From positions 6,572,001 through 6,636,000 of the forward strand of contig NC_059479.1 in NCBI RefSeq assembly GCF_018139145.2: DNA of 64,000 nt. Reading direction: 5' to 3'. The position numbers and the translations under genes were made by a program. This document shows positions 1-15,600 of this stretch, piece after piece; the first letter of the stretch is position 1, and each line of letters begins with the position of its first letter. The DNA is from Gymnogyps californianus. Taxonomy: Eukaryota > Chordata > Aves > Accipitriformes > Cathartidae. The notes under the pieces were generated by a model. The model did no database searches and had not been told where the DNA came from. It worked only from the letters and a program-made list of their open reading frames with translations.

Positions 1-3000
1 CAAAATCCGAGTAGAGCATACATACTCATATTGAGGGTCTGAGTCTTTTAAATACTACTCTGTGTTACGACTAGATTTGAAGATTGCTTTCATACACTAT
101 ACATATAATTTCTGATAGTACTTAAAACATTCATCCAAATCAACGAGACTTAAGGGCACCTGACAGTTCAGCTTTCTGGGCAGCATTGTACCTGACAGCA
201 ATTGTACACTACTTGAAAGTCAATTTAATGTGTATCTAGTGAACAATATTTTTTAAGAGTCACTGAACTCATGCTCCATTGGAGACCTAGCCGAGGTATC
301 AATTAGAGGTATTAGAGGTATCAATTTAATAAAGTCCTCGTCCAGCTTCTGCTGAGAGTTTTGTGAATATCAAGTTTTCTTTCACCATCAGCAGTTCACA
401 GTAATTACGGCCTCCTCCCTCCCCCAGAGACAAGGTTGCAGAGTTCAAGCAGCACAAAGCTAACACCTCCGACATGGTGTTAACTTGTAGAAAAGGCAAA
501 GCAGAAAGCTGTTGGAAGTGTAATACTGGGAAAGAAATGAGAAATAAAGTGTCAGCTGACTTTGTTGCAAACCTTTTCTCCTTTATGATGGAAGTTACAT
601 TAACAGAAGTCAAAGTTACCAAAGCAGCCCTCCACGCGTTCTAATCTTCAGAGAATTACCACATGCACGTACTACTGCCAAGTCATTTTTAGACTTTTTG
701 TAGACATTTGGATGTGGAGATTTGGCATTACTTTGGGACAATTTTATCAGGAAATAATTTTGCTTAGAGAACTTCTCCAGCACTCTAATATCTCTATCCA
801 CATGACTGATTAAGTAGCACATGGGAAAATCAAGATAGCATTTTTCAAGGTGGTTTTGCTATACTACTAATGATCCTTACCCATCAACTTTGCCAGTACA
901 AACAAATGAGAATGTGTTAAAGCAAGACCAGATATATAACCAGAGACAAATGAGACAGAGGCTTCATGAATGTGCTGCTGTCACAGTACTGAATCGAACT
1001 GACGTTCTTACTATAATAGACACAAAGCACATTTTTTAGTTATAAGACTGAAAATAGACAGAAAAGGCAATAGTTACGTACAATATGCAGTTAAAGGATT
1101 ACTGAGGAACGTTGATTAAAACATTTTACCCCACTTATTATGCATACACTATTCAGAATTCATAGATTTTTGAGAACTCAGGCTAATTTTACCATAATGA
1201 TCTTCTTAAAGATGGCGGTTAATTGAGAAATATAATGCTTACCAGTACTTTGGGGGCTGAAGTTACATGATGAAAAATGAAATACCAAGTAATTCAGATT
1301 TTTAGATACTGAACTAATTTCACAGAAAAGAAAGCTTGCATATTTAGCAGGAAGCCATCAAAATTCAAAATAGAAGCCAGCTTGAAATAAATGATGTCTT
1401 ATTTTAGTGAGCAAATTTTGTTTAATTGCACTTCTGAATGGAATTCAGCTTTTAATGGAAGATAAAGTTTTCAGTGAGCAATGCATAGTAAAAAACATAG
1501 CACAAACACAGCACAATAAAGAACATTCCCGCTACACATATACCCAATCTAGAGCATTATGATTCAAAGATATCAGTTATCCTTACTAAATCAGGGGAAT
1601 GTTTTGACATGAAATCCGAGCTGAATGCTTCCCTGAAGGACATTCAAATCCTTCTGTAATACTTAAACTCAATTCACCATGATGCTATTCCCATTCTGTG
1701 CTTACACACTGAAATCAAACAGCTATTTTAATTATTACAATATAAAAAAGTATTTCAGAGAGCTGGGGCCTTTGGAGTGGTATTCTATCAGAGTTAACAA
1801 ATTCAGCCAGAGGAACTCGATCCTCCCAGCTCTCTAGATTGCCACAGAGAGGAAAACCAGAAGTTGTCATGCCTTCTTATGGGAAAACTCTGGCTGGCTG
1901 CCATTCTTCCCCAGCTCTCTCCCTGCTAAGAAACAATTGATCTGTCAGAGCTTCAAGATGAGCTGATTAAACAATCCCAGGGCAAGGATTACAGCCCGGT
2001 ATCTCTAGTCCACTTCCTTGAGCAACACTTCTTTCCCCACTTTCACATAAGCTATTTACCGTATTCTATTCTTTTGTCTGTTTGTTTTGAAGTTTGTTGT
2101 CTTTCCTCATTAGAGACATTTGCATTCCTAGGGAAACGTGCACCTCATTTACATATTTGTTAAATCCAGAAATATAAACAGTCTTGAGTTTTAGTACACT
2201 GACAGAACGTCATGATGTAAATAATGCAAAAGAGTCTCATAACAATTTCAACACATATCTCTCAGGGTAATTTGTACAAGTGCTCTGTGTTTTGGCATTA
2301 TTAAGAAAAATATTTTGATGCAAACCAAAAAGAGACAGAGTTACAAGTAAAAACATGTTAACTTATAATTTTGTCCAACTTATTACAGAGAAAAGAATTA
2401 AATGGGTGAGGGAAAAACATATTAAAAGTCAAGTGAGAAATTTAAGGAAAAAAATTTAAGATTTCCATTGCCTTGTGAATACTGCTGCGCTACTGCCAGA
2501 TTTGCAGAGATGCCTCTTGAGGGCATAACAGTCTAACCACAAGAAATCCCGTTGAGTCACGACATTTTGAAGAGTTGAGTGTACACTACTTGAATCCATC
2601 TAAGACTTTCTTTGAACTCTGTAGAGTTTTACACAATTGCCATGTAATTCTCCTTTCAATAGAGAAGAACATACTAAACACTAAAAGGAGTTTTTCACAA
2701 CTTCTCAGCCCTTACTACCATCGGCTGTGCTGCACAGAGTATTCGACCTTCACAAAGACTGAAAACAGTCTTTTTGTAGTGATTTTAAGTTATAATTGTT
2801 ATGGCACAAGTTCAAATAGGCTTCAGTTTTTTTATTATCTCTTCTGTTATGTAAGCTACATAGAAACTACGAAGTACCCTCAAATTGAAAGACAATAATA
2901 CTTAGCACTTTCAAGCCTTTGCTCACGAGATCTTTACCCTATTCTGATTTGAAGAGCATGCTAACTTTTTTTCTTTGAGCTCAAGGGCATACTGGGAATC

Positions 3001-6000
3001 AGAGTACTACGCAATTTCCCCAAATAGGAAGATTTCCATGACAAAGGCCGACAACTTAGCACAGCGCTGTGTGAAATACAAAGCTGATGGCTGACACTGG
3101 AAAATGCCAAGGTCGGAGCACACAGTTTATTCACATGTTCATCTTCCGATACTGCTTGCTTAGTCTGCTGTGAGGTGACTGTGGCACCAGCAAAGGAGCC
3201 GGCAAGGGAACAGAAGTTTACAGTGGCAGGTGTGGGGCTGTAACAAGTTGTCTTGGATTAAATGGGCTACAGACTGCTAATGGAAACAGCAGAAGTCCAG
3301 GACAAACGAAGGAATACCTTTGCCTTAGAACAAATCTTGAGAAATGGTGCTAAGGAATTCGAAGTACTGAGTTACAGCAATGTCCTCTCATTAGGAAATC
3401 ACACAGTATTAAGCTAAACTATATTTAGAAGTAACAGTGAGATAATGCATTAATGCTATCCCAGTATCCATCTCCTCTCAGGTACTACACAGCAAGGCTA
3501 CTAAATTTTCCAGATTTTCATTACTTTATCTTCAAAATACTGCGTATGTCAAAGCTCTCATGCCAAGGATAATTAATGACTTATGTCTGACCTAATTGTG
3601 ACTAGGCATTTTTGGAATGTGGTTAATTATACACGGAAGCCATTCTCTTATGCTTCCAACCTTGGGACTTGCCCAGACACCAAATCTAAATTTCAAATGA
3701 TCAAACATGACCTGGATACTTACAAAGTTGAAAGAAATAGCCAATTTGTAGTTCTCAGTCTTCATCATTTTGCTTGTCTGGGGGAAAAAAAAAAAATAAA
3801 TCCCACCACTTAAATAGTATTTATGCTACTTGAAACACACAGGAAGTACAAACAGATAGCCTACAGCTGCAAGCAAATCAGTCTCTCTGGATGCAGTTTG
3901 CTTCACAAAACTAGTTTACTATTACATGCATATAATGAATAATTTCCAGGCTGAGAGTTTATCATCTATAAGAACACACTTGCCTTCGTGTTCCTATTTA
4001 AGTTACTAAGCGCTACCTCAGAATAAACAAACACATGCATCTAACATTTTCTCTCTAAACCTTCCTCCTCTATGCTCTAGCATTTTTTGCTTTCCAGAAG
4101 AATTTCACCATTTCTAGTTTTGCTCACTATTTTATAAAGGCAAGCGGCATTTGTAAGTCAGATTTACAGAGCTTGCAGTCAGGTGGATTTCTGCTTGTGT
4201 GTTAGCTGAATGTATTTTCTTCCTATGATGTCTATATAGTTGATAGCTGCAGTCAGGTAACAACAGAAAAGTAATAGCGCTAGGAGGCATATGAGCAACC
4301 TAGGGAAGTTATGTCTATTTAATGGGGACAGATTGTCCCCCATGAAATTTTTCAAGCATAATATACGAAACAATGAGTCATTGGTTGAGAAAGCAGCCAG
4401 TTCTGTTGCAGAACAGCTTCAGAAAAGCTGTTATCACCTCAGTAAAAGAGGTGAACCAGAAAGCTGGAACACTGACTCAGCAAATTAATGCATGAGCACA
4501 TGTTGCCACAGATGCTGGAACTCTGAAGACTGATTTTCAGCTATGGTTATGAAATACAGAATTTCAGAAGCATTACCTTGTAGGTTACAGAGAGCTAAAA
4601 GTAAATTATTGCTTACTAAGAAGCAACAGTGGCTCCAGAGCTAGATTATACAACGTCGATTTTCATTAATATCCTAAAAGTAATCTGAATGTTAATGAGA
4701 AAGCAAAGAGGCGAGTTCTCAAAATCGGTAGGAATTCTGTTGTCCACTTGAAAAAGTAGATACTACAGAAGTCAGTGATAGCATTCTCTGCTAAGATTTC
4801 AAACACTACAAATATTAATTATGCCTTATATTACCCATGAAATCACACATGATTAGGGAAGTCAGCATACCATGTTGTATGTATATATTATATACAGAGG
4901 TAAGAATATTTTACATTAAATTTTTCTTTTAATGTACAGCTAGACGTTAGCATCTGCTAATGTGCTTGCCACAGTAGAAACAATATACTCAATTTCATGT
5001 TTTACATGAAAGTCTTAAATCTTTTCATACATTATTATACTGCATGCAGGAACGTGCATGTTTGATAGAAATGTTTCTAGAAATCCAGCCCCATTTTCCT
5101 TATATATATTGCGCTTGAATTCCTATTGCTTTGTTTTGAGTTCTTTCCTTACAAGAGAAACTTAATTTATTAGAAAAGAGATCAACACTACAAGCAACAT
5201 GAACATCATGGTTTACTGTGAAAATGGGCAAAAGCACTGCCACAGTTCTTTATCATTGCTTATTCTTCCAAAATGACAACTTTATATAACACTAAGAAGA
5301 GCTGACTGCTTTCTATCCTGTTGTACTGACAGCTTTTGGCATAGGCAATTATGACTCAATTTAAAAAATCCGAGAGAGAGCATTTGCGCGTGAACACTAG
5401 ACACGGGCCAGCTCTTTTTTAATCAGCTATTAAGCATAACAGAATGGCATTTGAGTTCTGTCTGGTCATTCTTTACCTTCCAGATTATCTGAAAAAAAGC
5501 TTGTAGGCAAATGAGGAAGGTTCAAAAAATGAAAAGAGAGCAGAGAAGAAGCAGAGCGAGAAAGACTGAGAAGAAGCAGTGATTGCAAACAGTAGCGGAG
5601 AACGGTTCATGTTGTAAATCTTTTAACAACAGAAAGCTTATTCTAGATGAAGTAGCACTTGCTTTCACTAGAAACAGCCATTTATTTTTCATCCATCTTT
5701 CCAAATAGGATAAACTGGAGGAGGGAAGTTAGTAAATTTTATCTGCATAATAATTCAGGCATCGTGTGACAGCATATTTCTCACCAGCTTCCTAACCTAT
5801 TCTACATCCCACAGACTAAACAGTTAGAAGCCTGTCATATTAATAAAACCAGAAATACTAAGGTTGATCATCCCCAAATCAAATGATTTGTGACCAAATG
5901 AAACAGAGCTGTAGCAATTATTTTTTCCCTATGCGAACAAATTTTCATTTTTTACTCCTAAAACACAATAATTAGCTTCCAGGAGCAATACTGTGTGTTA

Positions 6001-9000
6001 CCTGACTGGTGAATCTTTCAGTCCTGGGGTATGCAGGTAGTCTAAGGGAGTGCGTGTGCTAATTGTCACCTGCTACTTGCATTTTCCTTATCAACCATCT
6101 GGCTTCCGACTAAATAGCTAGCGGGGTTCCTGATGTCAGTTATACTCCTAAAAGGAAAAAGATTAATGTTGGTATTTCAGTTCTTTTGCGCTAATAAGTG
6201 AAGTATCTGTAGACATTGAGACTCCTCTTCCACCATCTCCAAATATATCCTTCTCCAGCACTGGGGCAAGATGTGCAGAACTGCACAATATTGCTTTCTA
6301 AAGGGAAAACATGCAGAAGTTGTGATGAGAAATGAGACTTGTTCCCCAACAAACATTTGCCAAGTCCTCCAACAGTCTTTCCTGGAAACAAATTGTTCTT
6401 TTGCAATCAGCTAAAAGCAAAATAAGAAAACCAAACTATTCTTCAGTTGAGCATCAAGGTTGCAATTCAATCTTCCGCTGCCATTAGCTGACCAAGATAT
6501 TTCATAATACCCACTATGAAGTTTAAGACTGATGTCTTCTTCACTTTAGGAAATGACTGTACCCAGGAACACACATTGTTTCACAAGTTTCGCTGACCCT
6601 TTACCCACCCTGTATCTGTAACTTGGGCCCCCACGATTCAGCACGGCAGACAGCGAATGCTGGTACTAAAGCTGCTCTAGTTTTTGCTGCCACTGAAACT
6701 GTCACCACAAAGTGTCACCGGGATGAGAAGACATTTTGTATTCTGTCTTACACAGAGGCGCTTTCAGTAGCTTTTTCATCTTTAGAAGGTGATAGCTGAA
6801 GAACAACACTGCAGACTTTACAGTATTTTAAAAAAATTGAAAAGCATTTTAATTGACTATGCACACATTTGTGCTGCTGACATCAGTACATATTTGGGAC
6901 AAGTTGCTTTGGAAATACAAAGAGAGCTGACAACTCTTGGCATGCCAATTCTCAATAGCTCAGACAGTGCCTCGTCTCAGAAATTCTGTGGTTTATAGCA
7001 AAATAAATGCCAATAGCACAACCGGTCATAACTCCTGTTATTAATCTATACTACTCTTGTTGCACTTTCCCTCTTCTGCCTCGTAAGTACGTTAGTCTTT
7101 TTGGAATCACTTACAGGCTAGTTCATGGCAAATCCTATGATCTAGGCTTTCTTTCAGAAACTTAGGCCTTTGCTCTACAATTCCTAGATAGATTACCCAC
7201 TGGCTTCTGTGAACTTCAACTCATTTTCCTAAATATTAAGAATATGCTTGCTTCCTTTTATCAGATAGAAATACAAATTTATTAATGTTGATAGATTAAA
7301 TAAATATTAATTCTAGATTTACACAAAAAGTTTTAAAAATGCACCTAAAATTGCATATGCCTTAATGGAGATGATTAAGAGTTAAATCTTCCTATACCAT
7401 ATGCTTATGCTAGGTATTGCCATTACTCAATACCTAGTTAATTAGGTACTCCTATTTGAATAGCTGTTTAGGTACACATGGGATGACCTCTCTGTTAAAG
7501 GATTACCTAATTTGGAACTGTTAGCAGTAATCAGAAGAGGAACCAGGTAGTGTCACAGCTTCAGAAGCGTGTCAGTGTCTTGCAGAATGTGACGTGTTTC
7601 GGTCAGCATTTCTGAATGCATTCATTAGCCCTGGATTGTAGAAATCCACAGGATTTCTATTGCCGTGATTCCTGAGCATCTACAGCAATAAATTTATTTA
7701 AGCCCTCATTCCAGTTTAATTCCATCCTCTTACTTCTAAGTGCACTTTTTTCTCTGAAGTCAAATCAAAATCTCAAGACAAAAATCGAGTTCAATCAAGG
7801 CTAAGCCGGAGAAAACAAATATGTTGGGGGAAGAGGATGGGAGTTTGCCTAGTTATTTCTTTCTCAAAGAGCCAGACAGTAAAACTAATTCCTCCTTGTC
7901 CAAACTCTTTGCTGATACCAGCTTATCACAGCTGTAACAGCTTATCACAGAGAATCAGTAGTCTAGAACAGCTAAAGATCTGGCTCAGCCTGTCTCAGAC
8001 AGCGCTTGTGGATGCTATTTATGTTATTCATGTCTGTGTATCATTTTTCAGGCTTGGCTGTTGAATTCTACTTCCAGGTCTGAACTCAGAAATCTAGATT
8101 ATCCTGAAACTGAGAATATCTATGTTCTGCTCCTTTAAGTATTAATTTGTTTATTATGCAATTACTTTTAAAAAAGTTGGTAGCTTGGTAAGACATTAAA
8201 AATAATACAGTTTTTTAATTATTTCAAAATTAACGTTAATCAAAAGTTGGTATTTTTTCTGTGACTCGAAGACTATCCCATGATCTCCTGTGTTACTGAC
8301 AAGTGACAAAGGGATTGTTCTGAAGAACTGAGATGAGATTTCATATGTGATAGGGAAAAATAATCCACCTCTGACTTTTCCAAAATCTGCTAGACATTTA
8401 AAAGCTCTTGAGGATGACTGAGGACATAACCACATGTTCTGAGGAAGACACATACATGGACAGAAGAATTAGTAACAGGCATACAAAAAATGGATTTAAA
8501 AAGTCATGAAATTTGTAATAGCTGTAAAAATGAAAACTATCGTTTCTTTGGCACGTCTAACTGAATCTAGGCATCCCAGCTTACTGAATATCACCATACA
8601 GCTCTAGAACTTAAGAGTATGCATTTTGCAGGGAGCGGGGGACTTTCCACAAAGGTAATATGTTGACATGAAAGACAGTGACAGAAGGCTGAAATCAGCA
8701 ATGCTTGCTGAGAGGTTCGATAGGCCACTCACACCCTACAACAGTTCCACTCCAGCAGAACGTGTATTTATTCATTTGTCCCAGTCTAAACACTTGGCTT
8801 GAAATCTGAGGCAGGTTATTCAGAAGCACACACAGCACATTATTCTGTCTGAACAGTGCGAGAGTTGTGCTAATAATAGCAATTAAAGGGTCTTTTGCCT
8901 TTGTTATCTTCCAGGTCAGTAGCAATGCAGCTAGAAAATAAACACAAGTGTCCACCTATCTCAAAACAAACTACATATAAACATGTAAATTAAGAGCTTT

Positions 9001-9559
9001 ACAGACTTACAAGTATACAAGTAATCTTTATTTCCAGACAAAACACTTATGGATGAACCAGTTTTGCAATCGATAACCCAGTAAGTAAGCCTAATTGAAT
9101 GCCCAGACAGTCATACATGTAGTCAATGAACACTTTGCTATTAGGATAAAGATTGAGTAAAATACTTCAGGATACACTGTACCCTACATTTTGGCAGCTA
9201 TCCTCTATCTTTGACATGGTAATTATAAAAGATTGTATTGTTATCCTACAAACCACAGAGCAGAAGTGAAGAAGGAATGCCCACCCTGAAAGAAATATTC
9301 AAATAACATTTAAAAAAAAAACCCCAAAGGTCTTTTGTTGGAACATGTTAGAATGACATCTCTAGTATATTGCAGAAATTAAAACATTTTTGGGTTTGGA
9401 AATTTTATAATCAAATCTCACAACACAGTTTTCCCTGAACCTCCAAGGACAAGACATTTTGCATCACTAAAGATTACATGGTTAGTACAGGTCTATTTTC
9501 TTTTATTTACACTAAATACACATTAAATAATGCAAGAATAGTATGTTGAAATGGCTTAC
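1..9559. other. unique AT-rich stretch, no gene seen
   Basis: No recognised repeat or gene. Open frames are under 110 codons and unlike any family I know. Small splice-like signals occur, for example a 12-nt minus-strand segment at 5477-5488 between TTTTTTTTCAG and GTAAAG, and a 75-nt open minus-strand segment at about 8733-8810 with donor GGGT|GTGAGTG. Confidence 0.5.
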
Positions 9560-9636
9560 CTTCTGTGCCATTTTATTTTTTGTCAGAAGTCTACTCTTCT
9601 GCACTCTTGGAGCATTTTGTCTGCTTTTGCTTCGCC
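9560..9636 (-). other. splice-bounded open segment, possible exon encoding a basic stretch
   Basis: The acceptor is AAAATACCTTTGCAG and the donor is GAAG|GTAAGCC. The 77-nt segment has one open frame (RSKSRQNAPRVQKSRL onward) that is very basic. It would join in phase with candidates at 17841-17940 upstream and about 8733-8810 downstream in transcription sense. The frame is short and the family is not recognised. Confidence 0.18.
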
Positions 9637-12600
9637 CTGCAAAGGTATTTTTCTAAGCAATTAAGCCAGTTGCAACGAATAGACTTCAACAAAGCGAGCA
9701 CTCTTCAGTTTGCTAGAAGCTGAAGTGATATAAGCAACAGAAAGCTGCAAAAAGGGGCAGCTCACATTGATGAAGACAAATCCCATGCTGACATACACCT
9801 CTACAACTCCACTAAGTCTTCTGTTCTCATTAGCACAATTTTTCTACATAAATGAAGAAAAACTCTTATGACAAAGTTATCTATAGTTAAAATTACTATT
9901 TATATTTATGTGCATTGTTAATTCTACACATTACATAAAGTATGTTTACATACTGTACAATTAAAAATGTATCACCATATCATAATGCAGTTATAATCAA
10001 AACTACAACTGTTAAAAACTATTATTTTTCAAACTGTGTTCCATTAAAACGAAACTGTCCTTTTTATTCTGGGGTCTGTGCATTTGGATTTCAGCGAAAG
10101 GTAAGTTGATAACACCATTTCATGTCTGTGATCACTTAAATTAGAAAGTGACTTTTTCCACAGGCTCATGGGGCGATGCCAGGTGCGTAGTGCCCAAAAT
10201 TGACTATACAAATCCAAAATCTTTTATCTGGTGGTAGCGAGAGGAAGAAAGGTGCACTTCTTCAACTGGGAACGTACATGACATTCTGATTGCACCTGTT
10301 TATAAACCTCTGATTAATATTTCTCCTTAAAGTGCTGATCAGCTCTAGCATTTGGGACTTCACATACCAACATCCTCTATGATCCTCATTGGGTAAAGAT
10401 ATACACACTTTTTGAGGCACAGCTGCTAGCATAGTTCCACGATGGCCAGAAAATAATGACACAATACTTTCTTCAGTTTTAACTGTTTAACTTGGTTATA
10501 CAAAATAATTCCATGAGGTATGTTGTACCATCTTTTTTGATTTAAGGATCCAGTCTTCAGAAGAAGAAAGCTCAAAGAGAAGTGAATGAGTTTGGATTCA
10601 GATAGACATTCTTGCAACAAATGTTCATGCTATCGTCCTCAAAGTGTTGTCATAAGCTCTTGCCCTATATCCTCTCTTTAGAGATTCTTGTCTTGCTTTC
10701 AGCAACAGTTTTGAGTGGGTTAGCATAGCAGCGTGCTGGGAATGTGATTCTGTCATGTTTCACCCTTTCTCCACCAAAGAGGGGAGAAAAAAATAAAAAG
10801 CCCTCACACTAAATTGTACTTCTAGCATATGCCAGTCACAGGAACTACACTGGGCTCTGAAAAATCATGCTGAGGCGGCGCTAAGCAAGGTTTCATTGGC
10901 TCCTTTTTCTTCTCAAACCCATTCGTTGGTTAGAGCCTCATTAACAGATGACATATGAGCAAAAATTCTGCCCTCAGCTATTATCTCAAAGTGAAAATAT
11001 GTCAAGGAAGATTCATCTGGACAACTTCTCTGCAGGAACATGCAGGACAGGATAAAGCATGCCCCAGAGGAGACATCCTGCAGAGTTCCTACAAGTTTTC
11101 AGCAGTGTTTCAGTCTGGATATGGAATTTCTTCAAGTGAACGCACCTCCCACGTCCCTGAAGCTACAGCTTTGCAAGCCTATAACTACAAGGCTGATAAC
11201 ATAATGAGCTCCCTGCAGACTTCTTCCTAACACATGCAAAAGGATGTGCAAAACATAAAGTAATATTGCTAATTAGGCAGAAAAAAAGCCCTGTAATTCT
11301 GATCCCCCAAGCAGCTGGGCTGTTCCCCTGCACTGAGGACATCAGGATGACCTTGTCCCTGTAACGCTTAGCCTTACTGCAGAAAAACTGCAGCGCACAA
11401 ATGCTTACATGGCTTTCTGAAACTCAACGTTTAATGCTGCTGGGAGACCAATGTCTTTTTACAGGAACATTCTCTACTATCTATGGATGTAAGCTTTCCA
11501 ACAAGTGGCCAGCTCCTTTATTGACAATTATATTGATGGCTTAATAGCAGAAACAGAAAACAAAGATGAACTGTCGCACATGTAGCTGCTTCCTGTAGCA
11601 TATTGGTTAGAGACTGGTCATCAATGACAGTCAATCTACAAAATCAAGTTACTACTACAATCCCCAATGATCATCTCTTTCCTGAAACTCTTTTCATTTT
11701 ATAATTTAACCTACCTTGTGCTGTCAGGGTTACCTTTAATAAATGAGGCTTATCTCAAGCCATCATAACTTTCACACTGAAATATAAATTAAGAAAGGCT
11801 TATTAAAAATCAGAGTGACCATCCATAACTGAATAATCCTGAATGAAGAGAGGCAGGAACTAACAATGTATAATAAATACAATTTAATTGTTGTACTACA
11901 TTGAGAGCTTCCTGGAAGTTTTCAGGGAAAACAGTTTCTCTGGAAATGTCGACACAATAAAGCCCAAACTTCCCACAGAAACAGAAATCTCTTAAGACGG
12001 ACTGTGCACTAAAATCTTTTCACAACAGCCCAACAGGGTGTTTCTGTGGGATAAAAGAGACCAGGCTTCAACTTCCTTTCTTGCCTTTCTGTGGCAACTG
12101 ACTTGAAATTCATTGTCCTATATTAAATGGCAGAGTTCCTAACACCCTACCTATTGTGGACCAGGAAGCTGTACATCTGTCCTGGCTCAGTCATCTTTAT
12201 TCATTAAGAAGGTCTCGAAGCTGGACATACTTTAAAATCTTGGATTTAGCACGACTTGGAATAGGATATTTTTGAAACACCAACTTCTGCAGGCTTGAAA
12301 TTATTTTGAAAATCAACTCCAATATGACTACCATTGTGATACATTTCTCTAAGTACAGACATTAATAAATTTTTGCCAATAAATGTTGCATTTTCAGTTT
12401 TAAGTATTTATAACTCAAGGGTAATAAAATTTATGTAGCTGAATAATAAGATTTAACTTATTAAGCTTGATCAGAAATTTGAAAGCTTGTTACTTGTTTC
12501 TTTCTGTTTCCTTGAGCAGTACACTTTGCCGTAGACTACTCAGCAGTAGACTGCAAGAGGCTTATTTAAAGGAAGAAATATAGACATGGCCAAATCTGAC

Positions 12601-15600
12601 TACAAAAAAAGGAAAAAAAAAAAAAAGGAAAGAAACTTTCAGAAGGAGGGAACAGAAATTCCTTCCCAATGCAAATTCTGGTATCATAAGTCAGGTAAAG
12701 TTTCACAGCTCCTGAAGCAAAACCAACAGAATGAGAACCATGAGAATAGCAGCCCTGCTGAAGACCGTTCTAAGCCTGGATATATCTCCTAGGTAATTTG
12801 CTCTAAGAAATTTCTCCGTATATAACTTCCACTTTCACACATAATTAAGAGCTGTCATGATTCAGGTAAAGAGTTGCTGGAAGTAGGATAGTAATTGCAA
12901 TCTTCCACCAGGGATAGATGTAATAAATAGTAAAGATCTTTCACGAAACAGTACCTGCCTCGAGAACAGAACTGCTGTGTCTGTCACCTTCCAAAAGCAC
13001 ATGGAAATCTGCTATGGTAATGTAACTTAGAAACAAGTAGAAACTTTGCTGGATAGTGCTTTGCATACAAATGTGTGTAAGAGAAAGAAGCAAGAGACTA
13101 CAAAAGAGATTCAGACTAGCTGAGCATTTCGTAGGGGCGGCTGAAGGTGGTGTTAAAGAGGTTGGCACCTACCAGCAAAAGACTCTCTCCATCTCCCATG
13201 TGCACCTCATTTTTCACCAAATTTTTAAAGAAACAGAACTTGTGAATTCTTTGTAAATAAGCAAGATTGCATTTTTAAAAGTCCAAAAATCTACATGTAG
13301 CATTGTCACTTACATCCTTTCTTTTTCCATCTGAAACATCTTTATGTATACGTGTTACAGCCTGCACATGACCTAACACTATAAAGCATGTGTTCTCTCC
13401 TCCCTTCCTACCTTTTAATAACATTCACAGTTCACATGTAACATCACAGAAACCCTCAGAGGGTGGTTCCATTGTTATTCTGAATATATGCATCTGGAGT
13501 AATGTGTTTCTCCTCCGAGACCAATATCTCCAGTGGCATTTTTATAAAATCTGTTCAGCACTGATGTGAATGCATATGCATTATACCCTCCTTGCAACAT
13601 GTGCTGCTGTTCAGAATTAAATTCCTCACTGCTTTCTCCTGAAAGTTGCTTGAAGCCTCAGACATTCAACAGTTGTACAGAACCTGATAAAGTTTTTAAC
13701 TATTAAGATGTAATGCTTTGGAAGATGACCCATGAACCAAGACTTTAAACATGATTTTTGCCTACTACAGCTAAATGGACGTTTATCAAATGCTTACTAA
13801 ATGGTTGTAGAACAAAAAGGAAAATGATGAATACTTCATGCAGAAGGATTGAATTTTTTCCTCTCTCTAACAAAGCAGCATTCATAATTTTCTTCCTCCC
13901 CTGCTACCTTCCCGTATTTTCTTCAAGTGATGTTTTTGAAGTTGGACATTTTACTTCGCCATTTTATCTGTCAAGCAACTCAAAAGAAATCAATAATCTT
14001 ACTGGAGTCCACTAATGTTTACATCTATTTTCTTCCTTGTCTTTACTTTCTTCTACTTTTATCAGCAGTGATTGTTTACAGTGATTTCAAACAACTACCT
14101 TCTGCAAGCAATGCATCAACAGAATTTAAAATCATTATCTTACATTATCAATTACGATACCTACCTGACTGAACAAGAAAAATTAAGTAAATGCCTTTCA
14201 AAGAGGAATAAAAAGGACTTCTGAGGCAGCAGGAAATTCAATCATTCAAACGTGTTTCTTTGTTTTAATATGTGTAAGTAAATTTTGATGAATGTCCTAA
14301 AAAAGCCATACTACTGATTTAACCTGTAAACTAGTTTTATTTCATAGCTTTCCAATAAAATTTAATGTCTTGCACTTGGGCTTCATACACAACACTCCTG
14401 AATTTTGATGTGTAATACCACCTTTTTTGTATAACCAATACACTCTACTTAAGTTTATGAATTGGCTCCTTCTTCTTGGGGGTGGGATGGAAGTGGTGAA
14501 AGCGTTTCAAAATAGCTTTAATGTATCAGCAGAGATACAAACTTCCAAACAGCGCATAAACAAATGCTATCTCTTCATTCTAACCCACCTCCATAACCTT
14601 CCCATACTTTGCACGTTCCTCAGGGACCTCTCTTTCTGCCTTTTTCTTTGGCACAAAAGTGAAATTCTCTCTCTCTCCCCCCAATTCTGGTAGTTGCTAA
14701 ACTACTTATCAAAAGAGAGTCTATTGGCTAGTACTTCCAGTAGTTTTACACATCCAATAACTGGATATATCAGAGAATGCAATAAGGACCAGCAGAAAAG
14801 CTGACTCCACTCTGTGATGAAAAATGCAAAGATGCTCAGAATCACTCTAGGAGCTTCTTTCTTAACTGACAAACTTGAACAGTGTCCATTCCCAGGTGGT
14901 TCAAAGAGCTGACTGATAAATAATTTACCTAGAAGAAGGTCTTTCACCTTACTTTAAAGAAGAGCAATGCTACTTAGATTGCAGGGCAGCAGATTTTTGT
15001 TTGGTTGTTGTTTCTTCAGTGGATTGATGTACTCTGTTCCTCTAGACTGTGCCTGAAATAAACTGTGGAAAGGAACTTTAAGCAGCATGGCTGGGAAATA
15101 AGCTTCTCTGCCAGCAGGAGGCAAGAACAGCCTGCAGTCTCATAACAGATTAGTGGAGAGCTACTAACAAGACTAATCCAACCAATGACTTATACAGGAG
15201 CAGCCACTAGTAAGAAACCAATCTCAATATTACAGATAATACAAATCAGCTCTGCTAGATTAAGGCAATGTTGGCAAGAGGAATTAATGAAACAATATTC
15301 TCTTAGAACATGTACATTTCACAAAACACAAACTTCTTTTCACTTTCACTGATATAAATGTTAATTTTTTTCAGCCCGCTTTTTGCGCCACGTAATGCTT
15401 TGGCATACATTCCTCTAGGTTTCTTTCAATGGCAAAATGTATGAACATGGGACAGCCATGAGATAAAGGTTCTTATAGGCCTTATTCTTCAGGGTGAAAT
15501 TCCCATGGCTGATGTTCTTACAGTGATCTAGGATAGCCTTAAGTTATAGCCATTTGGTTTTGCTGAAAAGTGGAAATTCTGCTGATCTTCCCCAAAAGAT

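Noticed and set aside
14155..14185. Recursive-splice-like TTTTTCTTGTTCAGTCAG|GTAGGTAT on the minus strand
   Set aside because: A duplicated AG before the donor and no host transcript evidence. A single motif match of this kind is expected by chance.
15365..15395. E2F-like TTTTTGCGCC motif
   Set aside because: A single short motif without promoter context is not enough to call a site.
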